Under the pieces are notes generated by a model. The model was not told where the DNA came from. It ran no database searches and saw nothing but the letters and a program-made list of their open reading frames with translations. Both the position numbers and the translations under genes were made by a program. Shown piece by piece: positions 54,819 through 63,401 of a DNA stretch of 64,000 nucleotides (positions within the stretch are counted from its first letter, which is position 1; every line of letters starts with the position of its first letter). Origin of the DNA: Myxococcaceae bacterium (GTDB lineage: Bacteria > Myxococcota > Myxococcia > Myxococcales > Myxococcaceae); NCBI GenBank assembly GCA_016926755.1, contig JAFGNZ010000224.1, forward strand, positions 1 to 64,000, read 5' to 3'.

Positions 54819-55721
54819 TCAGTCCAGGAAGCGACGCTCCCAGCGGCGCGTCTCCTCCTTCGACTGGTGGAGTACGTGACCATCCTGATGGTAGAGCCAG
54901 GGCTCCAGCACCCGAGCCAGCTCCCGGTAGGCCGGCAGCCTCTGGTTGCGCTCCGCATCTCCCGCTTCGGGCCACGGCCCTAGCGTGATGACGACCTTGT
55001 CGCCCGCCAACTCCTGTACGCTGGTATCCGGGCTGTGAAGCCGCGCGCGCAGCCCCGCGGCCCCGCCCAGCTCTCCCAGCACGGGTTGGCCGAGGAAGTT
55101 CACCCAGTGGGGGCCGCGCAGGCGGGTCCCACTGTCGTATGAATGCGAGTCAGCAATGTCGATGCCGGGGTAGCGCTTCCAGTACGGCAGCAGCTTGCGC
55201 CATATCCCCACGAGTTCGAGTTCCCCGATGAAGGCCAGGCCGCAGGATCCCGAGCACAAGGGCAGCACGGAGGCCAGCTCCATGGCCAACTCGCGGACCC
55301 GCCCCGGGCCCTGCTCCTCCAGGTACTCCGTGGTCAGCCAGAATGTCGCCTCGCACATCGCATCCGGCTTGTTCATCCGGGTGAGGTACCCCGAATCCTT
55401 GCCGTAGTAATGGAAGGCGTAGCGGCTCCCGGTGGGGTTCGCCTCCTCCAAGGTGGCGAGCGGGCACTTCCACTCCCGTAGCTCGCGTCGTGTCAGCTCC
55501 CAGCCCGCGTCATTCAGATCCTGCCAATCCCCTTCTTCATCTGCATAGAGCCCCAAGGCATTAGGCCCCACGTAGCGCAGGTAGATGCCCAGAGCACGAA
55601 GCACATCCTCAGCAAATTCCGGATGGCGCGGGGGCATGTAGAAGGTGAGGCTCAGCCCCTCGCGCACTCGGGCGTATCCGCTTTGAGTCTGGACGCGGAT
55701 TCGAGGGTAGTGCTCGCTCAT
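54819..55721 (-). CDS. DUF3396/TsiV-type immunity family protein, orphan
   Basis: The 300-residue protein has the features of DUF3396, the type VI immunity family named TsiV for VRR-NUC toxins: LSLTFYMPPRHPEF near residue 25, GLAFIGELELVG in the centre, and GPHWVNFLGQPVLGELGG. Such proteins are common in multiple copies in myxobacteria. Neither flank carries a recognisable toxin, VgrG or T6SS gene, so it is an orphan immunity gene or has been recruited elsewhere. No signal peptide; cytoplasmic. Confidence 0.82.
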   Translation of the reverse strand: MSEHYPRIRVQTQSGYARVREGLSLTFYMPPRHPEFAEDVLRALGIYLRYVGPNALGLYADEEGDWQDLNDAGWELTRRELREWKCPLATLEEANPTGSRYAFHYYGKDSGYLTRMNKPDAMCEATFWLTTEYLEEQGPGRVRELAMELASVLPLCSGSCGLAFIGELELVGIWRKLLPYWKRYPGIDIADSHSYDSGTRLRGPHWVNFLGQPVLGELGGAAGLRARLHSPDTSVQELAGDKVVITLGPWPEAGDAERNQRLPAYRELARVLEPWLYHQDGHVLHQSKEETRRWERRFLD

Positions 55722-55879
55722 CGATTGACTCCCAGGTGGGGCTGAACCCGCGCCGGCCTGACCTTCAGGGCTGCCTTGTACAGGGCTCCCTGATTGTTTT
55801 CAGCATGCGCATGCCCTTCACGGTACTTCCTCCACGGAGCCCCCTTTCATGGCTGCGCTTGACGAGTCATCGCAGCAGC

Positions 55880-56752
55880 TCACCGCTCCACGCGCTTGGG
55901 GTCCAGCGCGTCACGCACGGCGTCGCCCAGGAAGTTGAAGCCCAGCACGGTGAGGGCCAGCGCGAGCCCGGGGAACAGCGCCACGTGCGGCGCCACGAGC
56001 AGGTACTGCGTGCCCTGATCCACCAGGGCGCCCCAGGAGGGCGTGCCCGGCGGAACGCCCAGGCCCAGGAAGCTCAGCGAGGCCTCGGCGAGGATGGCGC
56101 CGGGGAAGGCGAACGTCGCCTGGATGAGCAGCGGCCCCGCGGCGTTGGGCAGCAGGTGGCGGAAGAGGATGCGCGCGCTGCCGCTGCCCAGGGCCCGCGC
56201 GGCCTGCACGTACTCGCGCTCGCGCAGCGTGAGCACCTGTCCGCGCGCCAGCCGCGCGTAGCCCGTCCACCCCGTGAAGGACAGGGCGAACACCACGTTG
56301 GCGAGGCTCGGCCCCAGCACCGAGGTGATGAAGATGGCCAGCAGGATGCCGGGGAAGGCGAGCAGCACGTCCACCACCCGCATCACCCCCTCGTCCACCA
56401 GGCCGCCCAGGTACCCCGCCAGCGCGCCCAGCGTCGCGCCGACGAGCGCCGACACCACCACGGCGAAGAACGCCACCACCAGGGACACCCGCGCTCCATG
56501 GAGGACGTGGGTGAGCACGTCGATCCCGTTCTCCCCCGCGCCCAGCAGGTGCCCGGGGCCCGGCGGCGCCAGCTCCGCGGACAGCTCGATGGCCTCCGGC
56601 GAGTATGGGCTGAGCCAGGGGCCCAGCAGCGCGGTGAGCACCAGCAGCACGGCCACGCCCAGGCCGAACCAGCCCCCCAGCGTGCGCAGGCGGAAGCCCC
56701 GGCGAGCCACGGGCTCGCTCACGACGGCGGCCACCGGCGAGGCCTCGCTCAC
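55880..56752 (-). CDS. ABC peptide transporter permease (DppC/OppC type)
   Basis: The 290-residue integral membrane protein has an N-terminal OppC-N-like helix and the later permease core with about five helices. The EAA motif region is EYVQAARALGSGSARILFRH, and AEASLSFLGLGVPPGTPSWG is typical of DppC. The GTG start at 56752 overlaps the DppB-type stop (GTGA). It pairs with that permease to form the membrane channel of a peptide or nickel-type importer. No ATPase gene follows. Confidence 0.9.
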   Translation of the reverse strand: MSEASPVAAVVSEPVARRGFRLRTLGGWFGLGVAVLLVLTALLGPWLSPYSPEAIELSAELAPPGPGHLLGAGENGIDVLTHVLHGARVSLVVAFFAVVVSALVGATLGALAGYLGGLVDEGVMRVVDVLLAFPGILLAIFITSVLGPSLANVVFALSFTGWTGYARLARGQVLTLREREYVQAARALGSGSARILFRHLLPNAAGPLLIQATFAFPGAILAEASLSFLGLGVPPGTPSWGALVDQGTQYLLVAPHVALFPGLALALTVLGFNFLGDAVRDALDPKRVER

Positions 56753-57660
56753 GAGCGCCTCCTCACGCGCGGATCCACCAGGGTGTAGGCCACGTCCGTC
56801 AGCGCGTTGACGAGCACGTAGCACAGGGTGAACACGAGCACGGTGGCGCGCACGGTGTTGTAGTCGCGCTTCTCGATGGCGGTGAGCAGCAGCGTCCCCA
56901 TGCCGGGCCAGGCGAACACCTTCTCGGTGACGATGGCCCCGCCCAGGAGGCCGCCGAACTCCAGGCCGAGCACCGTGAGGATGGGCAGCAGCGCGTTGCG
57001 GAAGGCGTGCTTCCACAGCACCACGCGCGGGTGCAGCCCCTTGGCCCGGGCCGTGGTGACGAAGTCCTCGCGCAGCGTCTCCAGCATCGCCGCGCGCGTC
57101 ATGCGCGACAGGAAGGCCGCCAGCGCCGTGCCCAGGGTGAGCGAGGGCAACACCAGGTGGCGCCAGGACTCGGCGCCGGACACGGGCAGCCAGTCCAGCC
57201 AGAGCGCGAAGACGATGATCAGCATGGGCCCGAGCCAGAAGCGCGGCAGGGCCACGCCCGCCACCGCCACGCCCATCGCCGCCGAGTCCACCGCCGTCCC
57301 CTTGCGCGCCGCGGCCGCCACGCCCAGCGGGATCGCCAGGGCCACCGAGATGAGCAGGGAGGCCAGCGTGAGCAGCAGCGTCTTCGGCAGCGCCTCGCCG
57401 ATGGCCGGCAGCACCTTCTTCTGGAACGGTGGCAGGGAGGTGCGCAGCTCGCCGGTGACGAACGCCCGCGTGAACGTCCACAGCTGCGTGTACCAGGGCT
57501 GGTCCAGGCCCACCGAGCGCCGCAGGGCCTCGCGATCCACCTCGGAGGCCTGCTCGCCCAGCATCACGTCGATCGGATCCCCGGGCACGAGGTTGAGGAA
57601 GAGGGAGACGAGCAGCAGCGCCCCCACCACCGCGATGCTCGCGGAGACCGCCCGCCTCAC
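56749..57660 (-). CDS. ABC peptide transporter permease (DppB/OppB type)
   Basis: The 303-residue protein shows the DppB pattern: helix 1, then LNLVPGDPIDVMLG, then about five more helices. The EAA motif is in EDFVTTARAKGLHPRVVLWK, with PGMGTLLLTAIEKRDYN near the end. The GTG at 57660 overlaps the binding lipoprotein's stop (GTGA). Long upstream extensions in this frame belong to the shadow of the binding protein gene. Confidence 0.9.
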   Translation of the reverse strand: MRRAVSASIAVVGALLLVSLFLNLVPGDPIDVMLGEQASEVDREALRRSVGLDQPWYTQLWTFTRAFVTGELRTSLPPFQKKVLPAIGEALPKTLLLTLASLLISVALAIPLGVAAAARKGTAVDSAAMGVAVAGVALPRFWLGPMLIIVFALWLDWLPVSGAESWRHLVLPSLTLGTALAAFLSRMTRAAMLETLREDFVTTARAKGLHPRVVLWKHAFRNALLPILTVLGLEFGGLLGGAIVTEKVFAWPGMGTLLLTAIEKRDYNTVRATVLVFTLCYVLVNALTDVAYTLVDPRVRRRS

Positions 57661-59204
57661 GGCGCCACCTGCCGCGCCCGGGCCAGCGGCGTGAAGAGGC
57701 CGTGCGCGCTCGGCTCGAAGCCCTCGAGCCGCCGGGACACCACCGCCACGCTGCTCTCGTGCCACAGCGGCGCGTAGGGCAGCAGCGTGTCCAGCCGCGC
57801 CTGCGCCCGCGCGTAGAGCGCCTTGCGCTCCGAGTGCTCCGCCCGGCTGGCCTCGTCCAGCAGCGCGTCCAGCTGCGCATCCTTCAGCGCGCCCCGGTTC
57901 CACCCGCCCCAGTGGTTCCCCTCCGTGGGCACGTTGCTCGAGTGGTACACGCCGCGCATCAGGTCCGGCTCCATCACCGAAGCCCACTTGAGCGTCACCA
58001 CCTCGAAGTTGCCCCGGCGGATGTCGCTGAAGAGGGTGCCGAACTCCAGCGAGCGCACCTCGAGCTCCACGCCGCCCCGCGCCAGCTGCTCCTTGAACAC
58101 CAGCGCCACGGACTTGCGGAACCGGTCCGTGCTCACCTTGAGGCTCAGCGTCAGCCGCGGCCGGCCCCCCGGCCCATCCGGATCCGGGTAGCCCGCCGCG
58201 TCCAGCAGCCGCGCCGCCTCGGCCGCGTCATACCGGCAGCCCTCTCCGGGCACGTGGGCCCAGTGCGTCGCGGGCAGCATCCCCGTGGCGGGCACCGCCA
58301 GGCCGTGGAACTTGTGCTCCACGATGGGCTGCACCTCCAGGAGGTGGCACACCGCCCGGCGCACGCGCGCGTCCGCCAGCGGCCCCGAGCGCAGGTTGAA
58401 GCCCAGGTAGGCATATCCCGTGCCGGGCCGGGTGAGGACCCGCAGGCCCGGCTCCCTCCTCAGCATGGGCAGCACCGCCGGAGAGACCGCGTTGTTGACC
58501 AGGTCCGCGCGCCCCTTGAGCAGCTCCAGCACGCGCGTCGTCTCGTCTCTGACGACTCGGAAGTGCAGCCGGGGGATGGCGGGCGCGCCGCCATGAAAGC
58601 CCTCGAAGGACACCAGGGTGAGGTGCTCCTCATCCGGTTGGGACTCAAAACGAAAGGCCCCCGCGCCCACCGGGTGGGCTGCCTGGAGCTCCACACCCTC
58701 CAGCCCGGCGCGCTCGGAGGGGAGGATGCTCAGGGACATCTCCGCCAGCAGCGGCGCGTACGGCCGGTGCAGGTGGAAGCGCACGGTGCGATCATCGACT
58801 ACCTCCACCTCCTGGATGGGCGCGTACCGGTGCGTCTTGGGGCTCTGGAGGGGCCGGGCGCGCACGCTGTCATAGGTGGCCTTCACGTCCTCGGCGGTGA
58901 GCGCCGTGCCGTCATGGAAGGTGAGCCCGGCGCGCAGGGTGAACTCCATCACGGTGGGGGAGCGCCACCGGAAGGCCTCGGCCAGCGACGGCACCGGAGT
59001 GCTGGTATCATCGAAGGTGATGAGACCCGGGGCGATGAGCTGGCTGATGCGCTGGCCGATGGCCGTCAGGGCGAAGCGGTCATCCAGGCTGTCCGGTGGT
59101 GCCTCCACCAGCACCGTGATGCCGTCGGGCGGCCGCTCCGGGCGGCACCCAGCGACCAGTGCGAGCAGCAACCCCAGGGCGGCGCGGCGGTGCAGTGGTG
59201 ACAT
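57657..59204 (-). CDS. ABC peptide-binding lipoprotein (SBP family 5, DppA/OppA type)
   Basis: The 515-residue lipoprotein has lipobox LVAGC (Cys20) and the family 5 fold: EAFRWRSPTVMEFTLRAGLT, FHDGTALTAEDVKATYDSV, and the later GTGYAYLGFNLRSGPLADAR. ATG at 59204 has AGGA just upstream, and everything before it lacks homology. The gene leads a three-gene operon with two permeases, each joined by GTGA overlaps. ATPases must come from elsewhere. The ligand, probably oligopeptide, is inferred. Confidence 0.9.
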   Translation of the reverse strand: MSPLHRRAALGLLLALVAGCRPERPPDGITVLVEAPPDSLDDRFALTAIGQRISQLIAPGLITFDDTSTPVPSLAEAFRWRSPTVMEFTLRAGLTFHDGTALTAEDVKATYDSVRARPLQSPKTHRYAPIQEVEVVDDRTVRFHLHRPYAPLLAEMSLSILPSERAGLEGVELQAAHPVGAGAFRFESQPDEEHLTLVSFEGFHGGAPAIPRLHFRVVRDETTRVLELLKGRADLVNNAVSPAVLPMLRREPGLRVLTRPGTGYAYLGFNLRSGPLADARVRRAVCHLLEVQPIVEHKFHGLAVPATGMLPATHWAHVPGEGCRYDAAEAARLLDAAGYPDPDGPGGRPRLTLSLKVSTDRFRKSVALVFKEQLARGGVELEVRSLEFGTLFSDIRRGNFEVVTLKWASVMEPDLMRGVYHSSNVPTEGNHWGGWNRGALKDAQLDALLDEASRAEHSERKALYARAQARLDTLLPYAPLWHESSVAVVSRRLEGFEPSAHGLFTPLARARQVAP

Positions 59205-59490
59205 CCGTTTCCTGGTTCTGTCACACCCGGATGGTAGGGTCGACGGCGTCGCGCCCATCCCACAATGCCTCGGTGACCAGGGCCGCCGTGACAGCGCTGG
59301 GACAGGAGGTCGGTTCACGGGGTCGCAGGTGGGCGTCGGTCGCCGCCAGATGAAGAAAAGTCCACACCTCTGGAACTGCACTTTTGCCCGGTGGATGAGC
59401 GAGCGCCCAGGCGTGGAGGTGCCTACCCTTCCTCCCTTGCTTCTCATGGATCGGCTTCTCATGATGGCGCACGACTTCCTCGGAGCGAGC
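59205..59490. promoter_or_regulatory. divergent region between the peptide importer and dacB
   Basis: The 286-base gap holds both promoters. An AT-rich patch around 59350-59387 is the only clear compositional dip. I assign no boxes. Confidence 0.35.
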
Positions 59491-61725
59491 GTGCAGGTTC
59501 ATCGAGCCAGACTCGTCTTGGCGGCGACGGTCGCCATCATCCTTTCGCTGCCCACCGCTCAGGCCGCCCCCGCGGACAAGCGCGCGGAGCGCGAGGCTCT
59601 GAAGGCGGCGCTCGTGGACGTGCTCCAACGCGCGCCGCTCAGGGCCAGCCGCGTGGGCGTCCACGTCCAGAGCCTGGATGACGGCACGGTGGTGTTCAGC
59701 CAGAACGCGGACGAGCTGCTCAACCCGGCCTCCAACGTGAAGCTCGTCACCGCCGCCGCGGCGCTGGCGACGCTGGGGCCCGAGTACCGCTTCGACACCG
59801 AGTTCCTGGTGGACCCGGAGCTGCCGCCGGACGGTAAGATCAAGGCGCTCTACGTGCGCGGCAAGGGCGACCCGTCGATGACGACGGAGCGCCTGTACAG
59901 CATCACCTCCGAGCTGTTCCACACCGGCCTGCGCGAGGTGCAGGACATCATCGTCGACGACTCGTGGTTCGACGCCGAGCGCACCCCACCGGGGTATGAC
60001 CAGGAGGAGTCGGACCGGGCCTACATGGCGCCCACTGGCGCGGTGAGCCTCAACTGGAACGCGACGGCCATCTTCCTGCGGCCTGGCGCCCAGCCCGGCG
60101 CCAAGGGCGTGGTGGAGGTGGAGCCCCACAGCGACTACTTCATCGTGGAGAACGCGCTGACGACGGGCAGCCGCCGCGCCCGGCGTGTGTCCGTCGCCAG
60201 CAAGCCCGCGGGCGACAAGCAGCGCATCACCGTGCGCGGGCAGCTGCCGGCGGACCAGGGCAGCCTGAGCATCTACAAGAAGATCGACAACCCGCCCCAG
60301 TACTTCGGCTTCACGCTGAAGGAGATGCTGAGGGCGCGCGGCATCAAGGTGCGAGGCCGGGTGAAGCTGGGCCTGTCGCCCTCCCGGGCGAGGCTGCTGT
60401 ACGTGGCCCAGTCGGACACCTTCGACATCGTCCTCAAGCGGCTCAACAAGCTGTCCAACAACTTCGTCGCGGAGATGCTCCTCAAGACGATGGGCGCCGA
60501 GCTGAAGGGGGCGCCAGGCACCTTCTCCAAGGGCATCGAGGTGGTGGAGTCGTTCCTCGAGCGCGACGTGGGCATCCCCCGCGGCTCCTACGTGATGAAG
60601 AACGGCAGCGGCCTGAATGACGCCAACCGCTTCTCCGTCGCGCAGGTGTCCCGCATCCTCCGCCACATGTACGAGCGCTTCCCGCTCGCGCCCGAGTTCC
60701 TCTCCTCGGTGGGCATCGCCGGCAAGGACGGGACGCTCAAGTACCGCTTCGAGGGCAGCGAGGCCGTGGGCCGGCTGCGCGCGAAGACGGGCACCCTGGA
60801 GAACGTGTCCGCGCTGAGCGGCTACGTGCAGGCGGCCGGCGGGGAGAAGTTCATCTTCTCGATGATGGTGAATGACTACCCGGGGCGCTCGGGGCCGATC
60901 ATCCAGGGGCTGGACGCGCTGGGCGCGGCGGTGGCGGCCACTGGCTCCACGCTGGGGCCCTCGCGCGCGGTGGCGGCGCTGGCGGACAGCACGCGCCTGG
61001 GCAGCGAGCTGAACGCGGTGGCCAGCCGCATCAAGACGTACCTGGAGCTGGGCAAGCAGCGAGATCAGCGCAACATCAGCTTCCTGCGCACGGCGTGGCG
61101 CAGCGAGCGGGATCCGGCGGTGCGGGCGGTGCTGGCCGAGAGCCTCTACCAGTCCAACCCGAATGACTACCTGGGCGCGCGCACGCTGCTGGACAGCTAC
61201 TCGGCGAGCAGCGAGGTGTACGGCCGGCTCAGGGCGGTCGCAAAGGAGCTGGCGGTGGAGGTGCCCGGGGTGGGCAGCATGGTGGAGCTGGCCGCGAGCG
61301 GCAACGCGGAGGCGCTCGCGCGCGTGGTGGAGCTGGCGGGCGCGTCCCGCGGGGATGGGCAGGCGGAGACGGAGCTGGCCGAGGCGTTGGGCGAGGTGGC
61401 TCGCACCGCGCCGGAGGAGCTCGTCGTCGCGCTGCGCGAGTCGCAGGCCGCCGAGCGGGACGTGGCCGTCGCGCTCCTGGCTCGCGGGCTGGTGCAGGTG
61501 GGGGACGCGGAGCATCCGTTCTGGAAGTCGCTGCGCAAGCAGCTCGGGGCCTCGGATCCGGCGCTGGTCGTGTTCGTGCGGAGCCTGGACGCCGCGCTCT
61601 CGCAGAAGGTGGCCGAGCAGAAGGCGCCGCGCGCCGCGGACTCCACGGAGGTGCTGATCCCCGTGCCCGGGCTGCCCGCGGGTACTGGCACCTCGCGCAC
61701 GGCGGAGACGCGCCCGGGCGGGTGA
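59491..61725 (+). CDS. dacB: D-alanyl-D-alanine carboxypeptidase/endopeptidase (PBP4/DacB) with long C-terminal extension
   Basis: The enzyme trims or cleaves peptidoglycan peptides in the periplasm. The start is a GTG at 59491 with GGAG five bases upstream and a signal peptide ending near AQAAPAD; ATGs at 59446-59464 are alternatives. The active-site triad is Ser81-x-x-Lys84 (PASNVKL), Ser322-Asn-Asn (KLSNNF) and Lys432-Thr-Gly (RAKTGTL). PBP4 proteins usually end about 60-70 residues after KTG. Here about 240 more residues follow (from about 505), mostly helical with HEAT-like Ala/Leu/Glu-rich stretches, then a Pro/Thr-rich tail. Its partner may be an envelope protein bound by this extension. 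Confidence 0.9.
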   Translation: MQVHRARLVLAATVAIILSLPTAQAAPADKRAEREALKAALVDVLQRAPLRASRVGVHVQSLDDGTVVFSQNADELLNPASNVKLVTAAAALATLGPEYRFDTEFLVDPELPPDGKIKALYVRGKGDPSMTTERLYSITSELFHTGLREVQDIIVDDSWFDAERTPPGYDQEESDRAYMAPTGAVSLNWNATAIFLRPGAQPGAKGVVEVEPHSDYFIVENALTTGSRRARRVSVASKPAGDKQRITVRGQLPADQGSLSIYKKIDNPPQYFGFTLKEMLRARGIKVRGRVKLGLSPSRARLLYVAQSDTFDIVLKRLNKLSNNFVAEMLLKTMGAELKGAPGTFSKGIEVVESFLERDVGIPRGSYVMKNGSGLNDANRFSVAQVSRILRHMYERFPLAPEFLSSVGIAGKDGTLKYRFEGSEAVGRLRAKTGTLENVSALSGYVQAAGGEKFIFSMMVNDYPGRSGPIIQGLDALGAAVAATGSTLGPSRAVAALADSTRLGSELNAVASRIKTYLELGKQRDQRNISFLRTAWRSERDPAVRAVLAESLYQSNPNDYLGARTLLDSYSASSEVYGRLRAVAKELAVEVPGVGSMVELAASGNAEALARVVELAGASRGDGQAETELAEALGEVARTAPEELVVALRESQAAERDVAVALLARGLVQVGDAEHPFWKSLRKQLGASDPALVVFVRSLDAALSQKVAEQKAPRAADSTEVLIPVPGLPAGTGTSRTAETRPGG

Positions 61726-61738
61726 GCCCGCGCTCGCG

Positions 61739-61791
61739 GATCCCCGAGTGATCTCGGGGATCTCCGTTGCCTGCCCGGCTGCCGGGCAGGC
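61739..61791. terminator. tandem hairpins after dacB
   Basis: GATCCCCGAG (61739-61748) pairs with CTCGGGGATC (61753-61762). GCCTGCCCGGC (61769-61779) pairs with GCCGGGCAGGC (61781-61791). There is no T run. Two adjacent perfect stems right after the stop suggest a GC-rich terminator or a 3' stabilising structure. Confidence 0.65.
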
Positions 61792-61920
61792 TCGCGTCAG
61801 CAAGGCCCGCGCGCGGCGCCGTTTTCATGTATACCTGTCAAGTATTCCGCCAGGGACCGAACCTGCGGAATGGCGCTGGTCCGTGGTGGACCGGCTTTCG
61901 AGCAGAAAGGAACGGCAGTC

Positions 61921-62403
61921 ATGGCTGGAGGCGTCAACAAGGTCATCCTCATCGGCAACCTCGGAGCGGATCCGGAGGTGCGCTTCACCCCGGGCGGTCA
62001 GGCGGTCGCCAACTTCCGCATCGCCACCAGCGAGAGCTGGACTGACAAGAACGGGCAGAAGCAGGAGCGGACCGAGTGGCACCGCATCGTCGTCTGGGGA
62101 AAGCTGGCGGAGCTGTGCGGCGAGTACCTGAAGAAGGGCCGCCAGTGCTACGTCGAGGGCCGCCTGCAGACGCGCGAGTGGACGGACAAGGAGAACCGGA
62201 AGAACTACACCACCGAGGTGGTGGCCACCTCCGTCACCTTCCTGGGCGGGCGTGATGGAGCCAGCGAGGGCGGTGGCCGGCGCGGCGGTGGCTCGTCCGA
62301 GCGCCGCGGGGACTCGGACTACGGCCCGCCTCCTCCGGGGATGGATGACGGGATGAACCAGAGCGGCGGCAACTCGGGCGGGGACGACGACATCCCCTTT
62401 TAG
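61921..62403 (+). CDS. ssb: single-stranded DNA-binding protein
   Basis: The 160-residue SSB has an OB-fold (about 1-108) with [40 protein letters not shown] and [16 protein letters not shown] Gly/Arg/Ser-rich linker follows, and the acidic tip DDDIPF that recruits partner proteins. ATG at 61921 is set by AGGA nine bases upstream and by the family N terminus. It is a single-gene unit between dacB and a convergent sdhC. Confidence 0.96.
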   Translation: MAGGVNKVILIGNLGADPEVRFTPGGQAVANFRIATSESWTDKNGQKQERTEWHRIVVWGKLAELCGEYLKKGRQCYVEGRLQTREWTDKENRKNYTTEVVATSVTFLGGRDGASEGGGRRGGGSSERRGDSDYGPPPPGMDDGMNQSGGNSGGDDDIPF

Positions 62404-62429
62404 GCCGCCCCCGTCCCGCTGAAGAACGA

Positions 62430-62464
62430 ACCGGCCGCCCCCTACGTCTCGGGGAGCGGCCGGT
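62430..62464. terminator. hairpin terminator between ssb and sdhC
   Basis: ACCGGCCGC (62430-62438) pairs with GCGGCCGGT (62456-62464), extended by CCCC/GGGG with one bulged A. It lies between convergent stops and likely serves both strands. Confidence 0.75.
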
Positions 62465-62490
62465 GGTGCTTCAGGCGGTGTTCGCGGCGG

Positions 62491-63156
62491 CTACAGGCGG
62501 GGCCCGAGCGCCTCGCCGGCCTGGTACAGCGCGTAGAGCACGCCCCAGCTCATGGCCAGCAGCACCAGGAAGAGGACGATGACCCAGGGCTCGAAGCGGC
62601 GCATGGAGCGCTCGCTGGAGAAGATGCCCCAGGCCATGCCGAAGCCCTGGAGGCCGTTGGCCAGGTGGTACGAGGCGGCCAGCGTGCCCAGCACGTAGAC
62701 GACGAGCGTGGGGCCGTGGAAGCGCATCTCCCGGGCGATGTCGTCGAAGGCCTCGGGGGCGCCGTTGAGCAGCCGGGGCGCGAGGAAGGCCTTCCAGAGG
62801 TGGGCGCCCAGGAAGGCCAGCAGGCCCACGGCGCTCAGGCGCTGGAGCAGGTACTTGAGGTTGTCGTAGTAGCCGTACGCGAGGTTGTTGGGCCGGAAGG
62901 TGAACAGCCGGGCGAGGCCCCAGCCGGTGTGGATCAGCAGCGGCACCAGGGAGATGAGGAAGGCCACGGCCTGGGAGAACGGGTGCGCGTACGTCGTCAC
63001 CGAAGTCTCCCACGCCTCGGCGCCCTGGAAGGCGGACAGGTTGTCCCACAGGTGGTTGAGCACCCAGATGGACAGGGGGAGGACCGCGAGGAACGAGCCC
63101 AGGCGGGACTGGAGGAGCGGCGTCTTGCGAGGGAGGGCGGCGGCTTCGGTGCTCAT
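62491..63156 (-). CDS. sdhC: succinate dehydrogenase cytochrome b subunit
   Basis: The 221-residue protein resembles the five-helix cytochrome b558 type (as in Bacillus SdhC). Conserved histidines occur in TTYAHPFSQAV, PLLIHTGWGLARL, GAHLWKAF and SYHLANGLQGFGMAWG and would ligate heme b. ATG at 63156 has GGAG eight bases before. It anchors succinate dehydrogenase in the inner membrane and passes electrons to quinone. No sdhA or sdhB follows: the next gene is convergent ssb. Those subunits must be encoded elsewhere. Confidence 0.92.
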   Translation of the reverse strand: MSTEAAALPRKTPLLQSRLGSFLAVLPLSIWVLNHLWDNLSAFQGAEAWETSVTTYAHPFSQAVAFLISLVPLLIHTGWGLARLFTFRPNNLAYGYYDNLKYLLQRLSAVGLLAFLGAHLWKAFLAPRLLNGAPEAFDDIAREMRFHGPTLVVYVLGTLAASYHLANGLQGFGMAWGIFSSERSMRRFEPWVIVLFLVLLAMSWGVLYALYQAGEALGPRL

Positions 63157-63401
63157 CAGGACTCCAGCAAAGCAACGCGCGGGTGAGGCCACCCCGCGGG
63201 TAGGTGCGTCCGACCGGACTTTATAGCCGGTCCCGGAGGCCGAGGGGTTGGGATCTGCCGGGCAGGGTGGCAGCCAGGACGCTCGGAGGCATAAGCCGGG
63301 CAGATGCCTGGGTCCAGGAACTCCTCCTCGGGCGGGCATGCCGCCGAGCCTCTTCTTCGTTGGCGAGCGCGGCGCGCTTGGGCACGCTACAGCCTCACCT
63401 T
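63157..63401. promoter_or_regulatory. divergent region between sdhC and hslO
   Basis: The 245-base gap must hold both promoters; no element could be assigned with confidence. Confidence 0.3.

Noticed and set aside
54713-54958. Possible 81-codon minus-strand gene beyond the DUF3396 stop (toxin partner)
   Set aside because: It mostly overlaps the DUF3396 gene in another frame, lacks a ribosome site and has a low-complexity Arg/Ser-rich translation.
55803-55814. Perfect palindrome GCATGCGCATGC
   Set aside because: It is short, built of alternating GC/AT steps and in a small gap with no clear promoter; it may be chance in this composition.
59221-61803. Minus-strand reading frame of 860 codons
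   Set aside because: It lies opposite dacB, whose catalytic motifs are intact; the translation is His/Arg-rich noise.
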